Source: Microbacterium binotii (GTDB taxonomy: Bacteria > Actinomycetota > Actinomycetes > Actinomycetales > Microbacteriaceae). Taken from it: DNA of 64,000 nt. The stretch's first letter is position 1. Every line of letters begins with the position of its first letter. Shown piece after piece: positions 43,355 to 51,631 of this stretch. The stretch lies in NCBI RefSeq assembly GCF_021398715.1, contig NZ_CP090347.1, positions 2,666,001 through 2,730,000 on the forward strand, given 5' to 3'. Both the position numbers and the translations under genes were made by a program. The notes beneath the pieces were generated by a model. The model searched no databases and was not told where the DNA came from. It saw only the letters and a list, made by a program, of their open reading frames with translations.

Positions 43355-46129
43355 ATGTCACGAACGACCCGCCGCGCCGTCACCGTCGCGACCATCACCG
43401 CCATCGCCGGCTCCGTGCTGCTGGGCGGCACGGCCGCATCCGCTGCGACGCAGGGCACCACCACCGCACCGACCACGGCCGGATCCGACGCCACCGGCGA
43501 ACGCTCCAGCTTCGTTCTGCCGGTGCTGCCCGACACGCAGTTCTACTCCCGCTACAGCGCGTCGCAGTTCGTGCCCCAGTACGGCACGAACCCCTTCGAG
43601 GTGCAGACGCAGTGGATCGTCGACAACCAGCGCGAGCTCAACATGCCCTTCACGGTGCACGTGGGCGACGTCGTCGACCAGCAGGGGCAGAGCGGCGAGT
43701 GGGATGCGGCCGCCAAGGCCATGAAGATCCTCACCGACGGCGGCATGGAGTACTCGGTGCTCCCCGGCAACCACGACGTGAGCGACATGAACGCCCGCTC
43801 CTCCGTCGGCATCTCGGGCAGCTACCTCGCCCGCTTCGGCGAATCCCAGCTGCGTGCCCAAGCGGGCGACGGCCTGATCGGCACCTTCCAGAACGGGCTC
43901 TCCTCCGCCTATCTCTTCGAGGCCGAGGGGCACACGTGGATGTCGCTCGCGATCGCGTGGAACGCCTCCGACGACACCTTCGCGTGGGCGCAGGGCGTGC
44001 TCGACGCGCACCCCGGCATCCCCGTCATCCTCTCCTCGCACGCGATCATCGGCATCGCCGAAGACCAGGTGTCGCCGGCATCCTGGTGGTGGGGAGAAGA
44101 GCTCTGGAACCGCCTCATCAAGAGCAACGACGAGATCATCCTCACCGTCAACGGTCACTTCCACGGCTCCACGTCGCAGACCCGCACGAACGACGCCGGC
44201 CACCCGGTGTACCAGGTGCTGACCGACTACCAGATGGCCGCCGACGGCGGAAACGGCATCATGAGCCTGTTCGAGTTCAACCTCTCGGGCGGCGACATCA
44301 CCCTATCGACGATCTCGCCGTGGGTGCCCAAGAAGCACGCGAACTCCGTCACCTCGACCGACGCTCCGGTGCTGACCGGCTCCGGGCAGAGCATCACGAT
44401 GCCGCTCGACTTCCGCTCCCGCTTCGGGTGGACGATCGATGCGTCGCAGGAAGACGACGTCGACCTCTCGGCGCGCGCGAAGGCGATCGTGTCGAAGGGC
44501 TGGAACGGCTCGAACGGCGGCACCGCTCGCGCCGTCGCCGGCGCCTCCAACGACTACGTCCACGTCGACGGCACCGTCGCGCATTGGCGTTTCGGCGGAG
44601 TGCCCGAGGGCGTCGTCGACGAGAACTCGGTGGTCCCCGACGTCGCCGGCGACAGCCCGATGTACCGCAACGCGATCGATGAGACCGACGCGAACGAGGC
44701 TCTCGACGACGTGAAGGTCTCGCATGAGAACCACGCCTACTACTCGTCCGACTTCGGCGCGGTCTGCTTCAGCAACGTCTACCGCAACGCCTCCGGACCC
44801 GACAACCTGTCGTTCCTGTCGACCGAGTACGGCGCGCCGGCGACCTTCGCCGACCTGACCGCCTCGACCGGCTACACGCTGGAGAGCTTCCTGCAGCTCG
44901 ACGAGGGCTGGACCGAGACGGCCAACCGGTGGGGCGCGGCGATCACCCGCGGTGGTTCGCGCGAGTGGACCGGCATCCGCGATTCCGCAGACCCGGGCGC
45001 CGGCGCCGCCTGGCTCGGCATCTCGAGCCTGCGCGAGTACCAGTTCTCCGCCGGAGACACCACGACGGGCAACTCGTACACCAACTGGTCGGGCGAGATC
45101 ATGCCGGGCTCGTGGCACCACGTGGCGATCGTCAACGACCCCGACGCCCGCACCGTGATCATGTACGTCGACGGCGTGCCCGTCCTGCGCAACGCCTCGA
45201 ACGTCGGCGGGATGATGGCGGCCGACTTCATGCCCTGGATCATCGGCACGTCGACGTGGGACACCGAGCCCGACCACGGCTGGAACGGATGCGTCGGCGA
45301 GACCCGCATCGTCGATCACGCCCTCTCGCAGAGCCAGTTCCTCACCGAGCGCGTCGACATCGACGGCACGGGCGCGAACTTCGCCCTTACGACCGACACG
45401 GGCACGGTGCTCGCACACGACGCGAAGATCACCGAGTTCACCGGCACCGGCTTCCCGAGCGCGAAGATCACGGTCACGGCGGGACAGGCGCGCCTCGGCG
45501 AGACCGTCGTCGCGCCGGACGGCACCTGGAAGGCGACTCTCGACGCACCCGTCGCAGGCTCGGGCGCACACGCCTTCGCCTTCACGCAGGCGATCGGCAC
45601 CCGCTCCGGCTCGCCCTTCGAGGCGACCGTGACGATCGGTGAGAACTCCGCCTGGAGCCCCGTCGAAAGCGACCTGACCGACAGCCTCGAGGGCCTCATC
45701 ACCGTGACGCCCGAGAACTTCGTGCCGGGCCAGGCGATCAGCGTGCGCGTGCCGGAAGGACACGAGGGCGAGAAGCTGTCGGCCTTCCTCTTCTCCCAGC
45801 CGACCGGCCTCGGGCTGGCGACGGTCGACGGCGGATCCCTGCGCCTCGTGACGCCCGCATCCCTCCCGCTGGGCGTGCACCGTCTCGCGGTCTACACCGC
45901 GGACGGCACGATCCTGGGCTGGAGCAACGTGCTCATCAGCGCACCCGTCACCGGCACCGACCCCGCACCCGTCACCGACCCGACGGCTCCGATCGCCGCG
46001 GGGCCGGGAGCGTCGGGCGCGCTGCCGACCACCGGAATCGAGGCCGCATCCCTGGTGCTCCTGTTCGGGGCGGGGCTCGGGGCGCTCGTCTTCGGCGTCG
46101 GCGCGGTGCGTCGAGCTCGCCGCCGCTGA
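43355..46129 (+). CDS. Wall-anchored metallophosphoesterase with LamG domain
   Basis: This 924-residue surface enzyme has a signal peptide ending at ASA (about residue 29). A calcineurin-like phosphoesterase domain (about 50-320) shows the metal ligands in LPDTQFY, HVGDVVDQ, LPGNHD, SSHAIIG and VNGHFHG. A concanavalin/LamG domain (about 400-670), Ig-like modules, and the sorting signal LPTTG, helix, RRARRR follow. AGGAG 10 nt upstream supports ATG 43355; ATG 43301, which overlaps the previous stop (ATGA), would add 18 residues before the signal. It is cotranscribed with the secreted lectin-like protein. Substrate unknown. Confidence 0.88.
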   Translation: MSRTTRRAVTVATITAIAGSVLLGGTAASAATQGTTTAPTTAGSDATGERSSFVLPVLPDTQFYSRYSASQFVPQYGTNPFEVQTQWIVDNQRELNMPFTVHVGDVVDQQGQSGEWDAAAKAMKILTDGGMEYSVLPGNHDVSDMNARSSVGISGSYLARFGESQLRAQAGDGLIGTFQNGLSSAYLFEAEGHTWMSLAIAWNASDDTFAWAQGVLDAHPGIPVILSSHAIIGIAEDQVSPASWWWGEELWNRLIKSNDEIILTVNGHFHGSTSQTRTNDAGHPVYQVLTDYQMAADGGNGIMSLFEFNLSGGDITLSTISPWVPKKHANSVTSTDAPVLTGSGQSITMPLDFRSRFGWTIDASQEDDVDLSARAKAIVSKGWNGSNGGTARAVAGASNDYVHVDGTVAHWRFGGVPEGVVDENSVVPDVAGDSPMYRNAIDETDANEALDDVKVSHENHAYYSSDFGAVCFSNVYRNASGPDNLSFLSTEYGAPATFADLTASTGYTLESFLQLDEGWTETANRWGAAITRGGSREWTGIRDSADPGAGAAWLGISSLREYQFSAGDTTTGNSYTNWSGEIMPGSWHHVAIVNDPDARTVIMYVDGVPVLRNASNVGGMMAADFMPWIIGTSTWDTEPDHGWNGCVGETRIVDHALSQSQFLTERVDIDGTGANFALTTDTGTVLAHDAKITEFTGTGFPSAKITVTAGQARLGETVVAPDGTWKATLDAPVAGSGAHAFAFTQAIGTRSGSPFEATVTIGENSAWSPVESDLTDSLEGLITVTPENFVPGQAISVRVPEGHEGEKLSAFLFSQPTGLGLATVDGGSLRLVTPASLPLGVHRLAVYTADGTILGWSNVLISAPVTGTDPAPVTDPTAPIAAGPGASGALPTTGIEAASLVLLFGAGLGALVFGVGAVRRARRR

Positions 46130-46135
46130 GCGGAC

Positions 46136-46178
46136 CTCGTGGGGCCCCTTCCGCATCTCGCGGGAGGGGCCCCACGAG
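46136..46178 (+). terminator. Strong terminator hairpin
   Basis: CTCGTGGGGCCCCT at 46136-46149 pairs perfectly with 46165-46178 (14 bp) around a 15-nt loop, 6 nt after the phosphoesterase stop. It can also end leftward transcription of the 77-aa gene at 46185. Confidence 0.85.
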
Positions 46179-46184
46179 CACGTG

Positions 46185-46418
46185 TCAGCGTCCTTCGCCG
46201 CGCCCCCGCACGATCGCGGTGTCGAGGTAACGACGCAGCGAGACCTCCCGCACGTGGTTCCAGCCCGTGCGGACGCGCACCATCGTCACCCCGCGTGCAC
46301 GCATCGCCAACGCGACGTCGTGAGATAAGCGCACCCGATCGTCGACCGGGCGCCAGGCCATGCCAACATATTCGTCAAGCACCCGCGCCCCGTCGATCTT
46401 GTGAGATGCACCGGCCAT
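46185..46418 (-). CDS. Small protein of unknown function (77 aa)
   Basis: The frame encodes a 77-residue, basic, soluble protein (VGMAWRPVDDRVRLSHDVALAMRARGVTMVRVRTGWNHVREVSLRRYLDTAIVRG). I do not recognise a family. Its start lies 35 nt from a 28-bp near-perfect palindrome at 46453-46480, and its stop abuts the terminator at 46136-46178, which support a real gene. The Arg/Val-rich sequence with a possible helix-strand layout suggests a nucleic-acid-binding or partner protein, but that is speculation. Confidence 0.5.
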   Translation of the reverse strand: MAGASHKIDGARVLDEYVGMAWRPVDDRVRLSHDVALAMRARGVTMVRVRTGWNHVREVSLRRYLDTAIVRGRGEGR

Positions 46419-46452
46419 GGCGACTCCATCCGAGCTCGCACGAGAACTGCTC

Positions 46453-46480
46453 TTTCACACCATGTATACATGGCGTGAAA
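46453..46480. promoter_or_regulatory. 28-bp near-perfect palindromic operator
   Basis: The two 14-nt halves are complementary at 13 of 14 positions, centred on GTATAC (core CCATGTATACATGG, outer arms TTTCAC/GTGAAA). It separates the leftward 77-aa gene from the rightward DUF6907 gene. A second site with the same core lies at 46955-46970. The nearby XRE protein (47179) is the obvious candidate binder. Confidence 0.7.
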
Positions 46481-46582
46481 GCGGTCGGGCAAATGGACGT
46501 GACCAGCACAGAACCACCGCAATCTCCCGCACCGACGAGCGACCTCGCCGCCCGATCCCGACCCGGAAGAGGATGACCGCCC

Positions 46583-46927
46583 ATGCGCGACTACTTCGGC
46601 GGCGACGACCACGAACTGTGCCCGGCCTGGTGCACCGGCGATCATGAACTGTCGGACGATCTCCGCCTGGCGCACCGCAGCGAGGCGACGTCGGTACCCG
46701 CGGTCGAGCGCGTCGACGATCCCGTGGGCAACGCACCTCAGGCCGCCACCGTGAACCTGATCGTCGGACTCGAGAAGTCGGCCGCCGAGCTCTGGGTGTG
46801 GATCGGCCCCGAAGACGACGCGGGACGCGGCCTCACCCTCAGCGCCGAGAGCGCCCGCCGCCTGCAGACCGCCCTCGGCGACATCCTGCACACAGCCCGC
46901 ACCGGACGCGCGCGCGGCGGAGACTGA
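46583..46927 (+). CDS. DUF6907-type protein
   Basis: This 114-residue protein has an N-terminal CPAWCTGDHELSDD motif (two Cys plus His, possible metal site) and an antiparallel beta region. It ends with LTLSAESARRLQTALGDIL, the pattern of the actinobacterial DUF6907 family. GAGGA 9 nt upstream supports ATG 46583. Such proteins occur beside small XRE regulators and mobile or conjugative modules; their function is not established. It lies just downstream of the 28-bp palindrome. Confidence 0.75.
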   Translation: MRDYFGGDDHELCPAWCTGDHELSDDLRLAHRSEATSVPAVERVDDPVGNAPQAATVNLIVGLEKSAAELWVWIGPEDDAGRGLTLSAESARRLQTALGDILHTARTGRARGGD

Positions 46928-46954
46928 TCTCCCCCACCCGGCGCGTCCCCATGT

Positions 46955-46970
46955 ACCATGTAAACATGGT
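46955..46970. promoter_or_regulatory. Second palindromic site with core CCATGTAAACATGG
   Basis: ACCATGT and ACATGGT are inverted repeats around AA, sharing a CCATGTAWACATGG core with the 46453 operator. It lies 28 nt after the DUF6907 stop and upstream of the XRE gene, where it could serve autoregulation. Confidence 0.6.
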
Positions 46971-47052
46971 GTCGCGGCGGTCCGGCGGCACAGCGATGGT
47001 CACTGGACGTGGGAATCCAGGGACGCGTTGCGGTCTCCGTGGGGCGCAACGC

Positions 47053-47101
47053 CTGGCTCCCCTTCGCGCGCTCACCCCCTCGCACGGCGAAGGGGAGCCA
47101 G
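47053..47101 (+). terminator. 15-bp perfect hairpin between DUF6907 and XRE genes
   Basis: CTGGCTCCCCTTCGC at 47053-47067 is the exact complement of 47087-47101 with a 19-nt loop. It is either a terminator after the DUF6907 gene or a structured leader of the XRE gene 78 nt downstream. Confidence 0.6.
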
Positions 47102-47178
47102 CACAGGCTCACGCCTTGCCCGCAGCGCCTTCTCCACAAGCAGTTTCCTCGTCCGCGTGAATGGTTCAGAGTTGATCC

Positions 47179-47448
47179 ATGACGATCACCACGGCCGAGC
47201 AGTGGACGCAGTACTGCCGGATGCTGGGCGAGAATCTCTCGACGGCGCGCGCCGCGCGAGGCCTCAGCCAGGAGCAGGTCGCGCGCGCTGCCGGTCTGGC
47301 GACATTCACCTACCAGAAGCTCGAGAAGGGCGAATCCAACCCGGGCAGCCCCGCGAACCCGCGACTGCACACCCTCGTCTCGCTCGCCCTCGTGCTGAAC
47401 CTGGAGCTCGCGACGATGCTCCCCTCCGCCGCGCTCGCGAAGGCCTGA
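47179..47448 (+). CDS. XRE-family transcriptional regulator
   Basis: This 89-residue single-domain Cro/C1-type repressor has its helix-turn-helix at residues 20-60 (LSTARAARGLSQEQVARAAGLATFTYQKLEKGESNPG) and ends in a dimerisation-type helix (LHTLVSLALVLNLELATMLP). The size is normal for stand-alone XRE proteins. Flanking palindromes at 46453 and 46955 are candidate binding sites, so it may control itself, the DUF6907 gene and the divergent 77-aa gene. Confidence 0.88.
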   Translation: MTITTAEQWTQYCRMLGENLSTARAARGLSQEQVARAAGLATFTYQKLEKGESNPGSPANPRLHTLVSLALVLNLELATMLPSAALAKA

Positions 47449-47514
47449 CCGCCACCCTCGCACGGTCGCGCTCTCACGGATGAGGCGCCTCGGGCGCATC
47501 CATACACTGACACC

Positions 47515-48555
47515 ATGCCCGCATCCCGCATCACACCGACTGCGGCCATGCTCGATCTCGCGGGGCTGACGGGACCGGTCTCGCTGCGCGAGGTGAACGA
47601 GTTCTATCGACGCACCGGGGTGCCCGTGGCCCGCCGCTGGTGGTCGGTCACCCTCACGATCGCAGCACTGCTCGCCGCCGAGGCGATCTTCTTGAAGGTC
47701 ATGATGCCGGCGTTCGGACTCGACGCCGCGCTGTCCGACGCCGTGTACGGCGGCTTCCTCGTCTTCACGGGCCTGTACGCGCTGGGACTGGGCGCCGTCA
47801 TCTGGCGCAACGCCGCGCGCCCCGCGCGCATCTTCCGCACCGCCGGCGCGAACCACCTCGCCTACAGCGACCGCGGCACGGTCGGCCTGCGCTTGCCCGG
47901 CTCCGTCATGGCGAGCCCCGACGCGTTCGTCGTGACGGCCGATGTCCTGAGCGGGGGACCGCCCGACAACGACCTCCCCCGTTTCATGGCCGCGACCCTC
48001 GCCCCGCACGTCGCGGGCACCCGCCGTCGCCACGGCATCGCCGCCATCGCCCTCGACCGGCAGACTCCCCACATCGTGCTCGAGAACCGGCGCGCCCGCG
48101 TGCTGCGCACGACCGGCCGACGATTCCGAGGCGAGCAGAGACTGCGCCTGGAGGGCGACTTCGACCGCACCTTCACCCTCTTCTGCCCGCGCGGTTACGA
48201 GACCGACGCGCTCTACATCTTCACGCCCGACCTCATGGCGCTCATGATCGATCTCGCATCCGACTGCGAAGCCGAGCTGATCGACGGCTGGCTCGTGCTC
48301 TACAGCGGACACCCCTGGCGCCTCTCGACGCCGCGCGGCTTCACACGACTCATCTCGCTCGTCGACCTCATCGGACGCAAGATGCGCTCGCGCACCGAGC
48401 TGTATCGCGACGAGCACGCGGATGCCGGAACCGCCATCGCGATCCCCGGTCGCCGCCTACGCGCCCGCCCCTCCTGGGGAGCGGTCGCCTCGACGATCGT
48501 GCCGGCCGCGTTCATCGCGCTCGGGCTCGTGTCGATGATCCTCGATCTGCTCTGA
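47515..48555 (+). CDS. Membrane protein of unknown function
   Basis: This 346-residue protein has two N-terminal helices (SVTLTIAALLAAEAIFLKVMM, GGFLVFTGLYALGLGAVIW), a hydrophilic middle domain of about 200 residues (HLAYSDRGTVGLRLPG, FTLFCPRGYETDALYIFTPDLMALMIDLASDCEAELIDGWLVLYS) and one C-terminal helix. The middle resembles the DUF3137 type in layout, but I cannot assign it firmly. It stands alone between the XRE cassette and the HNH gene. Confidence 0.7.
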   Translation: MPASRITPTAAMLDLAGLTGPVSLREVNEFYRRTGVPVARRWWSVTLTIAALLAAEAIFLKVMMPAFGLDAALSDAVYGGFLVFTGLYALGLGAVIWRNAARPARIFRTAGANHLAYSDRGTVGLRLPGSVMASPDAFVVTADVLSGGPPDNDLPRFMAATLAPHVAGTRRRHGIAAIALDRQTPHIVLENRRARVLRTTGRRFRGEQRLRLEGDFDRTFTLFCPRGYETDALYIFTPDLMALMIDLASDCEAELIDGWLVLYSGHPWRLSTPRGFTRLISLVDLIGRKMRSRTELYRDEHADAGTAIAIPGRRLRARPSWGAVASTIVPAAFIALGLVSMILDLL

Positions 48556-48610
48556 GGGATGCGGAGAGAAACCTCCGTCCGTGAGCACGTCTTGATTCGA
48601 ACATTAGTAC

Positions 48611-48660
48611 TATACATGAGGCTCACATCGCGTTAGAATACGAACATGTCTTCTAACGCG
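48611..48660 (+). promoter_or_regulatory. Leaderless promoter with start codon inside a hairpin
   Basis: TATACA (48611-48616) and TAGAAT (48634-48639) are 17 nt apart, and the ATG at 48646 falls 7 nt after the -10, where transcription would begin. A 10-bp perfect inverted repeat (48629-48638 with 48651-48660) flanks the ATG in a 12-nt loop. No Shine-Dalgarno is present. Confidence 0.55.
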
Positions 48661-50052
48661 TATCGCCCCGTCGGGTTCTCCGACGCGGATGCGGCGACGC
48701 TCGCCGAGATCGCCGCGGCGGTCGAGAAGACCCAGGCCGATCTCGCCGCCCTCCAGGCGCGCATGACCCGCGAGCTCGCGCGGGCAGAAGAGCTCGCCTG
48801 CCGCCAGTCGTCCGGGGCGACGCGCAGTGCCGCCGCCGGCGACATGGCGCACCGCGCCATCGCCTCCGAGCTCGCCACCCCGCTTCGCATCGCCGACCGC
48901 ACCATGCAGCGGCGCATGACCCAGGCCGCCGAGATCGCGCACGAGTACCCGGCCACACTCGATTCCCTCGCCGCCGGTCGGATCACCATGGGGCACGTCC
49001 ACGCCATCGCCGACGCGGGCGCGCATCTTCCCCGCGAGGCGCGCGCAGAGTTCGAGGCGGCAGCGCTCCGCAAGTGCGAGAACGACACCGTCGGGCGCGT
49101 GCGCCCCGCCCTGCGCATGCTCGCCGAGCGTCTCCACCCGCGCACGCTCACCGAACGCCACATCGAAGCCCGCGAGACGCGAAGCGTCACCCTCGACCCG
49201 CTCGACGACGGCATGTGCGAACTCACGGCGATCCTCCCCCTCATCCTCGGCGAGGGCATCCACAACCGACTCACCCAGCAGGGCACAGCCCTCCAAGACG
49301 AGCGGATGCGGGCGGTCGAGCGCCTGCGCGAGTCCCGCGCGGCGGACCGGCCCGCATCCGAGGCCGACGAGGTCCTCGCCTCCGACGGCCGCACCATGGA
49401 TCAGCTGCGCGCCGACATCTTCGCCGACATGCTCCTCACCGCTCAGCCCAGCGCCGACCCCACGCGCACCGACGACCGCCCGGGCGCGCTCGGCGCGATC
49501 CGCGCGCACGTGCAGGTCGTCGTGCCGGTGCTCGCGATCGCGGGAACGCACGAGCATCCCGCCGATCTCGCCGGTCGCAGCCCGGTCGACGCCGAGACGG
49601 CCCGGCAGCTGGTCGGCGCAGAGTCCGGCTGGGATCGCATCCTGACCCACCCCGTCAGCGGCGAGATCCTCGCGACCGACCGCTACCAGCCGACCCCCGA
49701 CCTCCGCCGCCGGCTTCGCGCCCGCGACGCGCACTGCCGCTTCCCCGGATGCCGGGTGCCGGCCATCCGCTGCGAGCACGACCACACCGTCGACTTCGCA
49801 CTCGGCGGCAAGACCCGGCTCGACAACCTCTCGGGGCTCTGCCAGCGACACCACTCGATGAAGCAGTTCACCGCGTGGAAGGTCACCCAGATCGGTGACG
49901 GGATCCTCGCCTGGACCTCACCGCTCGGACGCCCCTACCTCGACCATCCGCCCGCGCCGACGGTGCACTTCGTGCCCGATGAGATTCCCCTCGGCGTGCC
50001 ATCGCGCTATGACGATGACGACGACCCGCCGCCCTGGGAGAACGCCGCCTGA
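48646..50052 (+). CDS. DUF222 / HNH endonuclease domain protein (13E12 repeat family)
   Basis: This 468-residue protein has the DUF222 (13E12) helical domain (about 20-320, MTQAAEIAHEYPATLDSLAAGRITMGHVHAIADA, TLTERHIEARETRSV). A C-terminal HNH nuclease motif follows near 360-415 (RDAHCRFPGCRVPAIRCEHDHTVDF, NLSGLCQRHHSMK), with the paired Cys and the catalytic EHDH/RHH residues intact. Such genes are multi-copy in actinobacteria and their natural role is unsettled. The start shows no ribosome-binding site and looks leaderless. Confidence 0.93.
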   Translation: MSSNAYRPVGFSDADAATLAEIAAAVEKTQADLAALQARMTRELARAEELACRQSSGATRSAAAGDMAHRAIASELATPLRIADRTMQRRMTQAAEIAHEYPATLDSLAAGRITMGHVHAIADAGAHLPREARAEFEAAALRKCENDTVGRVRPALRMLAERLHPRTLTERHIEARETRSVTLDPLDDGMCELTAILPLILGEGIHNRLTQQGTALQDERMRAVERLRESRAADRPASEADEVLASDGRTMDQLRADIFADMLLTAQPSADPTRTDDRPGALGAIRAHVQVVVPVLAIAGTHEHPADLAGRSPVDAETARQLVGAESGWDRILTHPVSGEILATDRYQPTPDLRRRLRARDAHCRFPGCRVPAIRCEHDHTVDFALGGKTRLDNLSGLCQRHHSMKQFTAWKVTQIGDGILAWTSPLGRPYLDHPPAPTVHFVPDEIPLGVPSRYDDDDDPPPWENAA

Positions 50053-50362
50053 ACCCGGCCGGCAGCATCCCCGCTCATCGCGATCACGTAGAACTGCTCA
50101 GTTCTCACAGCGGGTGCGGGGTCGATCCGCGCCCGCGGGCACTCCCGCACGACACCGCCTCGGCGCGAACATCATGCCCACGTGACTGCCCGGTGAGAAC
50201 CGCTTTCTTGATGAAGCGTTCGCCCCGCGCGCGTTCCACGAAGCACCGGGCGAAACCTCGCCACTCCCAGCGGAAACACAAGGGACACATAGCGATGACA
50301 CGGTGAGGCCGCTCCACCGACACCGTCACCCGAACGCTCCGGCAGCAAAGGTCTGTACATCC
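50053..50362. other. 310-bp spacer before the cohesin-type gene
   Basis: No gene is seen. It contains CGTAGAACTGCTCAGT at 50087-50102, identical to 4131-4146. Just after it is ACAGCGGGTG, which is the complement of CACCCGCTGT found at the same place after the other copy. AAAGG 11 nt before 50363 is the ribosome-binding site of the next gene. Confidence 0.4.
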
Positions 50363-51631
50363 ATGCCCGATTCCCGCGCCCGCCGCCCCCGCAGCGGCCC
50401 CCGCCTCCGACGACCAGTGATCATCGCCGCGCTCGTCGGCCTCGTGATCGCCCCCCTCACTGCCACCGCCGTCGCCACCGCGGTCTCGGCCAACGCCAAG
50501 ACCACCGCGATCGCGACACTGTCGGCTACCGAGGGCGTCGTGGGCGACGCGCTCACCCTGACGCTCGACACCGCCGACGCCGACGATGTCTACGCCGCCG
50601 CCGTGAGCCTGAGCTTCGACGCGTCTCGCCTGACCTTCGACGAGGAGGCCGTCACCAGCGACTTCCCCGGCATGTACAGCGTCGTGGGCGAGATCGTCGG
50701 CGACGAAGGCCACCTCGACTTCACGCTCACCCGGCTCGGCACCTCGAGCGGAGCCGTCGGAGACTTCTCACTCGGCGAGCTCGGCTTCACCTCGGCCGCG
50801 TGGGGCGACGCCGCGATCACGATCGACGCCGTGACCCTCGTCGACAGCGAGCTCGGCCGGATCGAGCAGAAGCCCGGAACGACCCTCACGTTCCGAGTTC
50901 CCGCACCCCCCGAGCCCACGGTTCCACCGACGGAGCCGACGGAGCCGACGGAGCCGACCACTCCGCCCATCGAACCGACCACTCCCCCCACGGAGCCCAC
51001 GACGGCGCCGACCGAGCCGACGAAGCCGACGACACCGAACCCGCCCGCGACTCCGAGCAGCCCCACGGTCATCTCGGCCAGCGGTTACGGCACGACGGTC
51101 GCGAAGCCCTCGTCCGGCACGGTCGTCGCCGCACCCCAGTCGAGCGCCGCGCCCACCAACCAGACGGCGCAGATCGAGGCATCGACCTCGAAGCCCGGAC
51201 TGGGCGACACCGTCGAACTGACGGTCACCGGCCTCGCCGCGAACACGGCACATCGCATCGAGCTGCACTCCGACCCGATCGTGCTCGGCACCGCGGTCAG
51301 CGACGCGGCGGGCTCGTTCACCTTCACGGCGACGATCCCGAAGACCGCCCCCACCGGCGAGCACGAGATCGTCGTCCTGGCCGACGACGCCGTGGCGGCG
51401 ACCCTCCCCATCACGATCGCGGAGGCGACCGCATTCCCGACACCGACGGCCAGCCCGACCGCTTCCGCCACCGCGGCCCCCGAGGTCGACACGGATGCGG
51501 CATCGTCCGCCGGCTCCGCCGACGGCCTCGCCTGGTGGATCTGGGTCGTCATCGCACTGATCGTGGTCCTCATCGCGGCCGTCATCGCCCTCACGATGTC
51601 CCGCAACCGCAGCAAGGAGAAGAGCGAATGA
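50363..51631 (+). CDS. Membrane-anchored protein with cohesin-like module (scaffoldin-like)
   Basis: This 422-residue protein has a basic N-terminus and signal helix (IIAALVGLVIAPLTATAVATAVSANA, to about residue 45). A cohesin-like beta-sandwich spans about 50-180 (ATLSATEGVVGDALTLTLDT, VYAAAVSLSFDASRLTF, LGELGFTSAAWGDAAITIDAVTLVDS). A Pro/Thr/Glu linker of PTEP repeats (182-234), an Ig-like domain (about 275-365), and a C-terminal membrane helix with cytoplasmic NRSKEKSE follow. There is no LPXTG. Its stop overlaps the start of an amidase bearing a dockerin-like module, so it is the likely surface receptor for that enzyme. Module assignment is by pattern. Confidence 0.75.
   Translation: MPDSRARRPRSGPRLRRPVIIAALVGLVIAPLTATAVATAVSANAKTTAIATLSATEGVVGDALTLTLDTADADDVYAAAVSLSFDASRLTFDEEAVTSDFPGMYSVVGEIVGDEGHLDFTLTRLGTSSGAVGDFSLGELGFTSAAWGDAAITIDAVTLVDSELGRIEQKPGTTLTFRVPAPPEPTVPPTEPTEPTEPTTPPIEPTTPPTEPTTAPTEPTKPTTPNPPATPSSPTVISASGYGTTVAKPSSGTVVAAPQSSAAPTNQTAQIEASTSKPGLGDTVELTVTGLAANTAHRIELHSDPIVLGTAVSDAAGSFTFTATIPKTAPTGEHEIVVLADDAVAATLPITIAEATAFPTPTASPTASATAAPEVDTDAASSAGSADGLAWWIWVVIALIVVLIAAVIALTMSRNRSKEKSE

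Noticed and set aside
46493..46576. 27-codon frame just before the DUF6907 gene
   Set aside because: No ribosome-binding site and no recognisable sequence; more likely leader sequence between the palindrome and the DUF6907 start.
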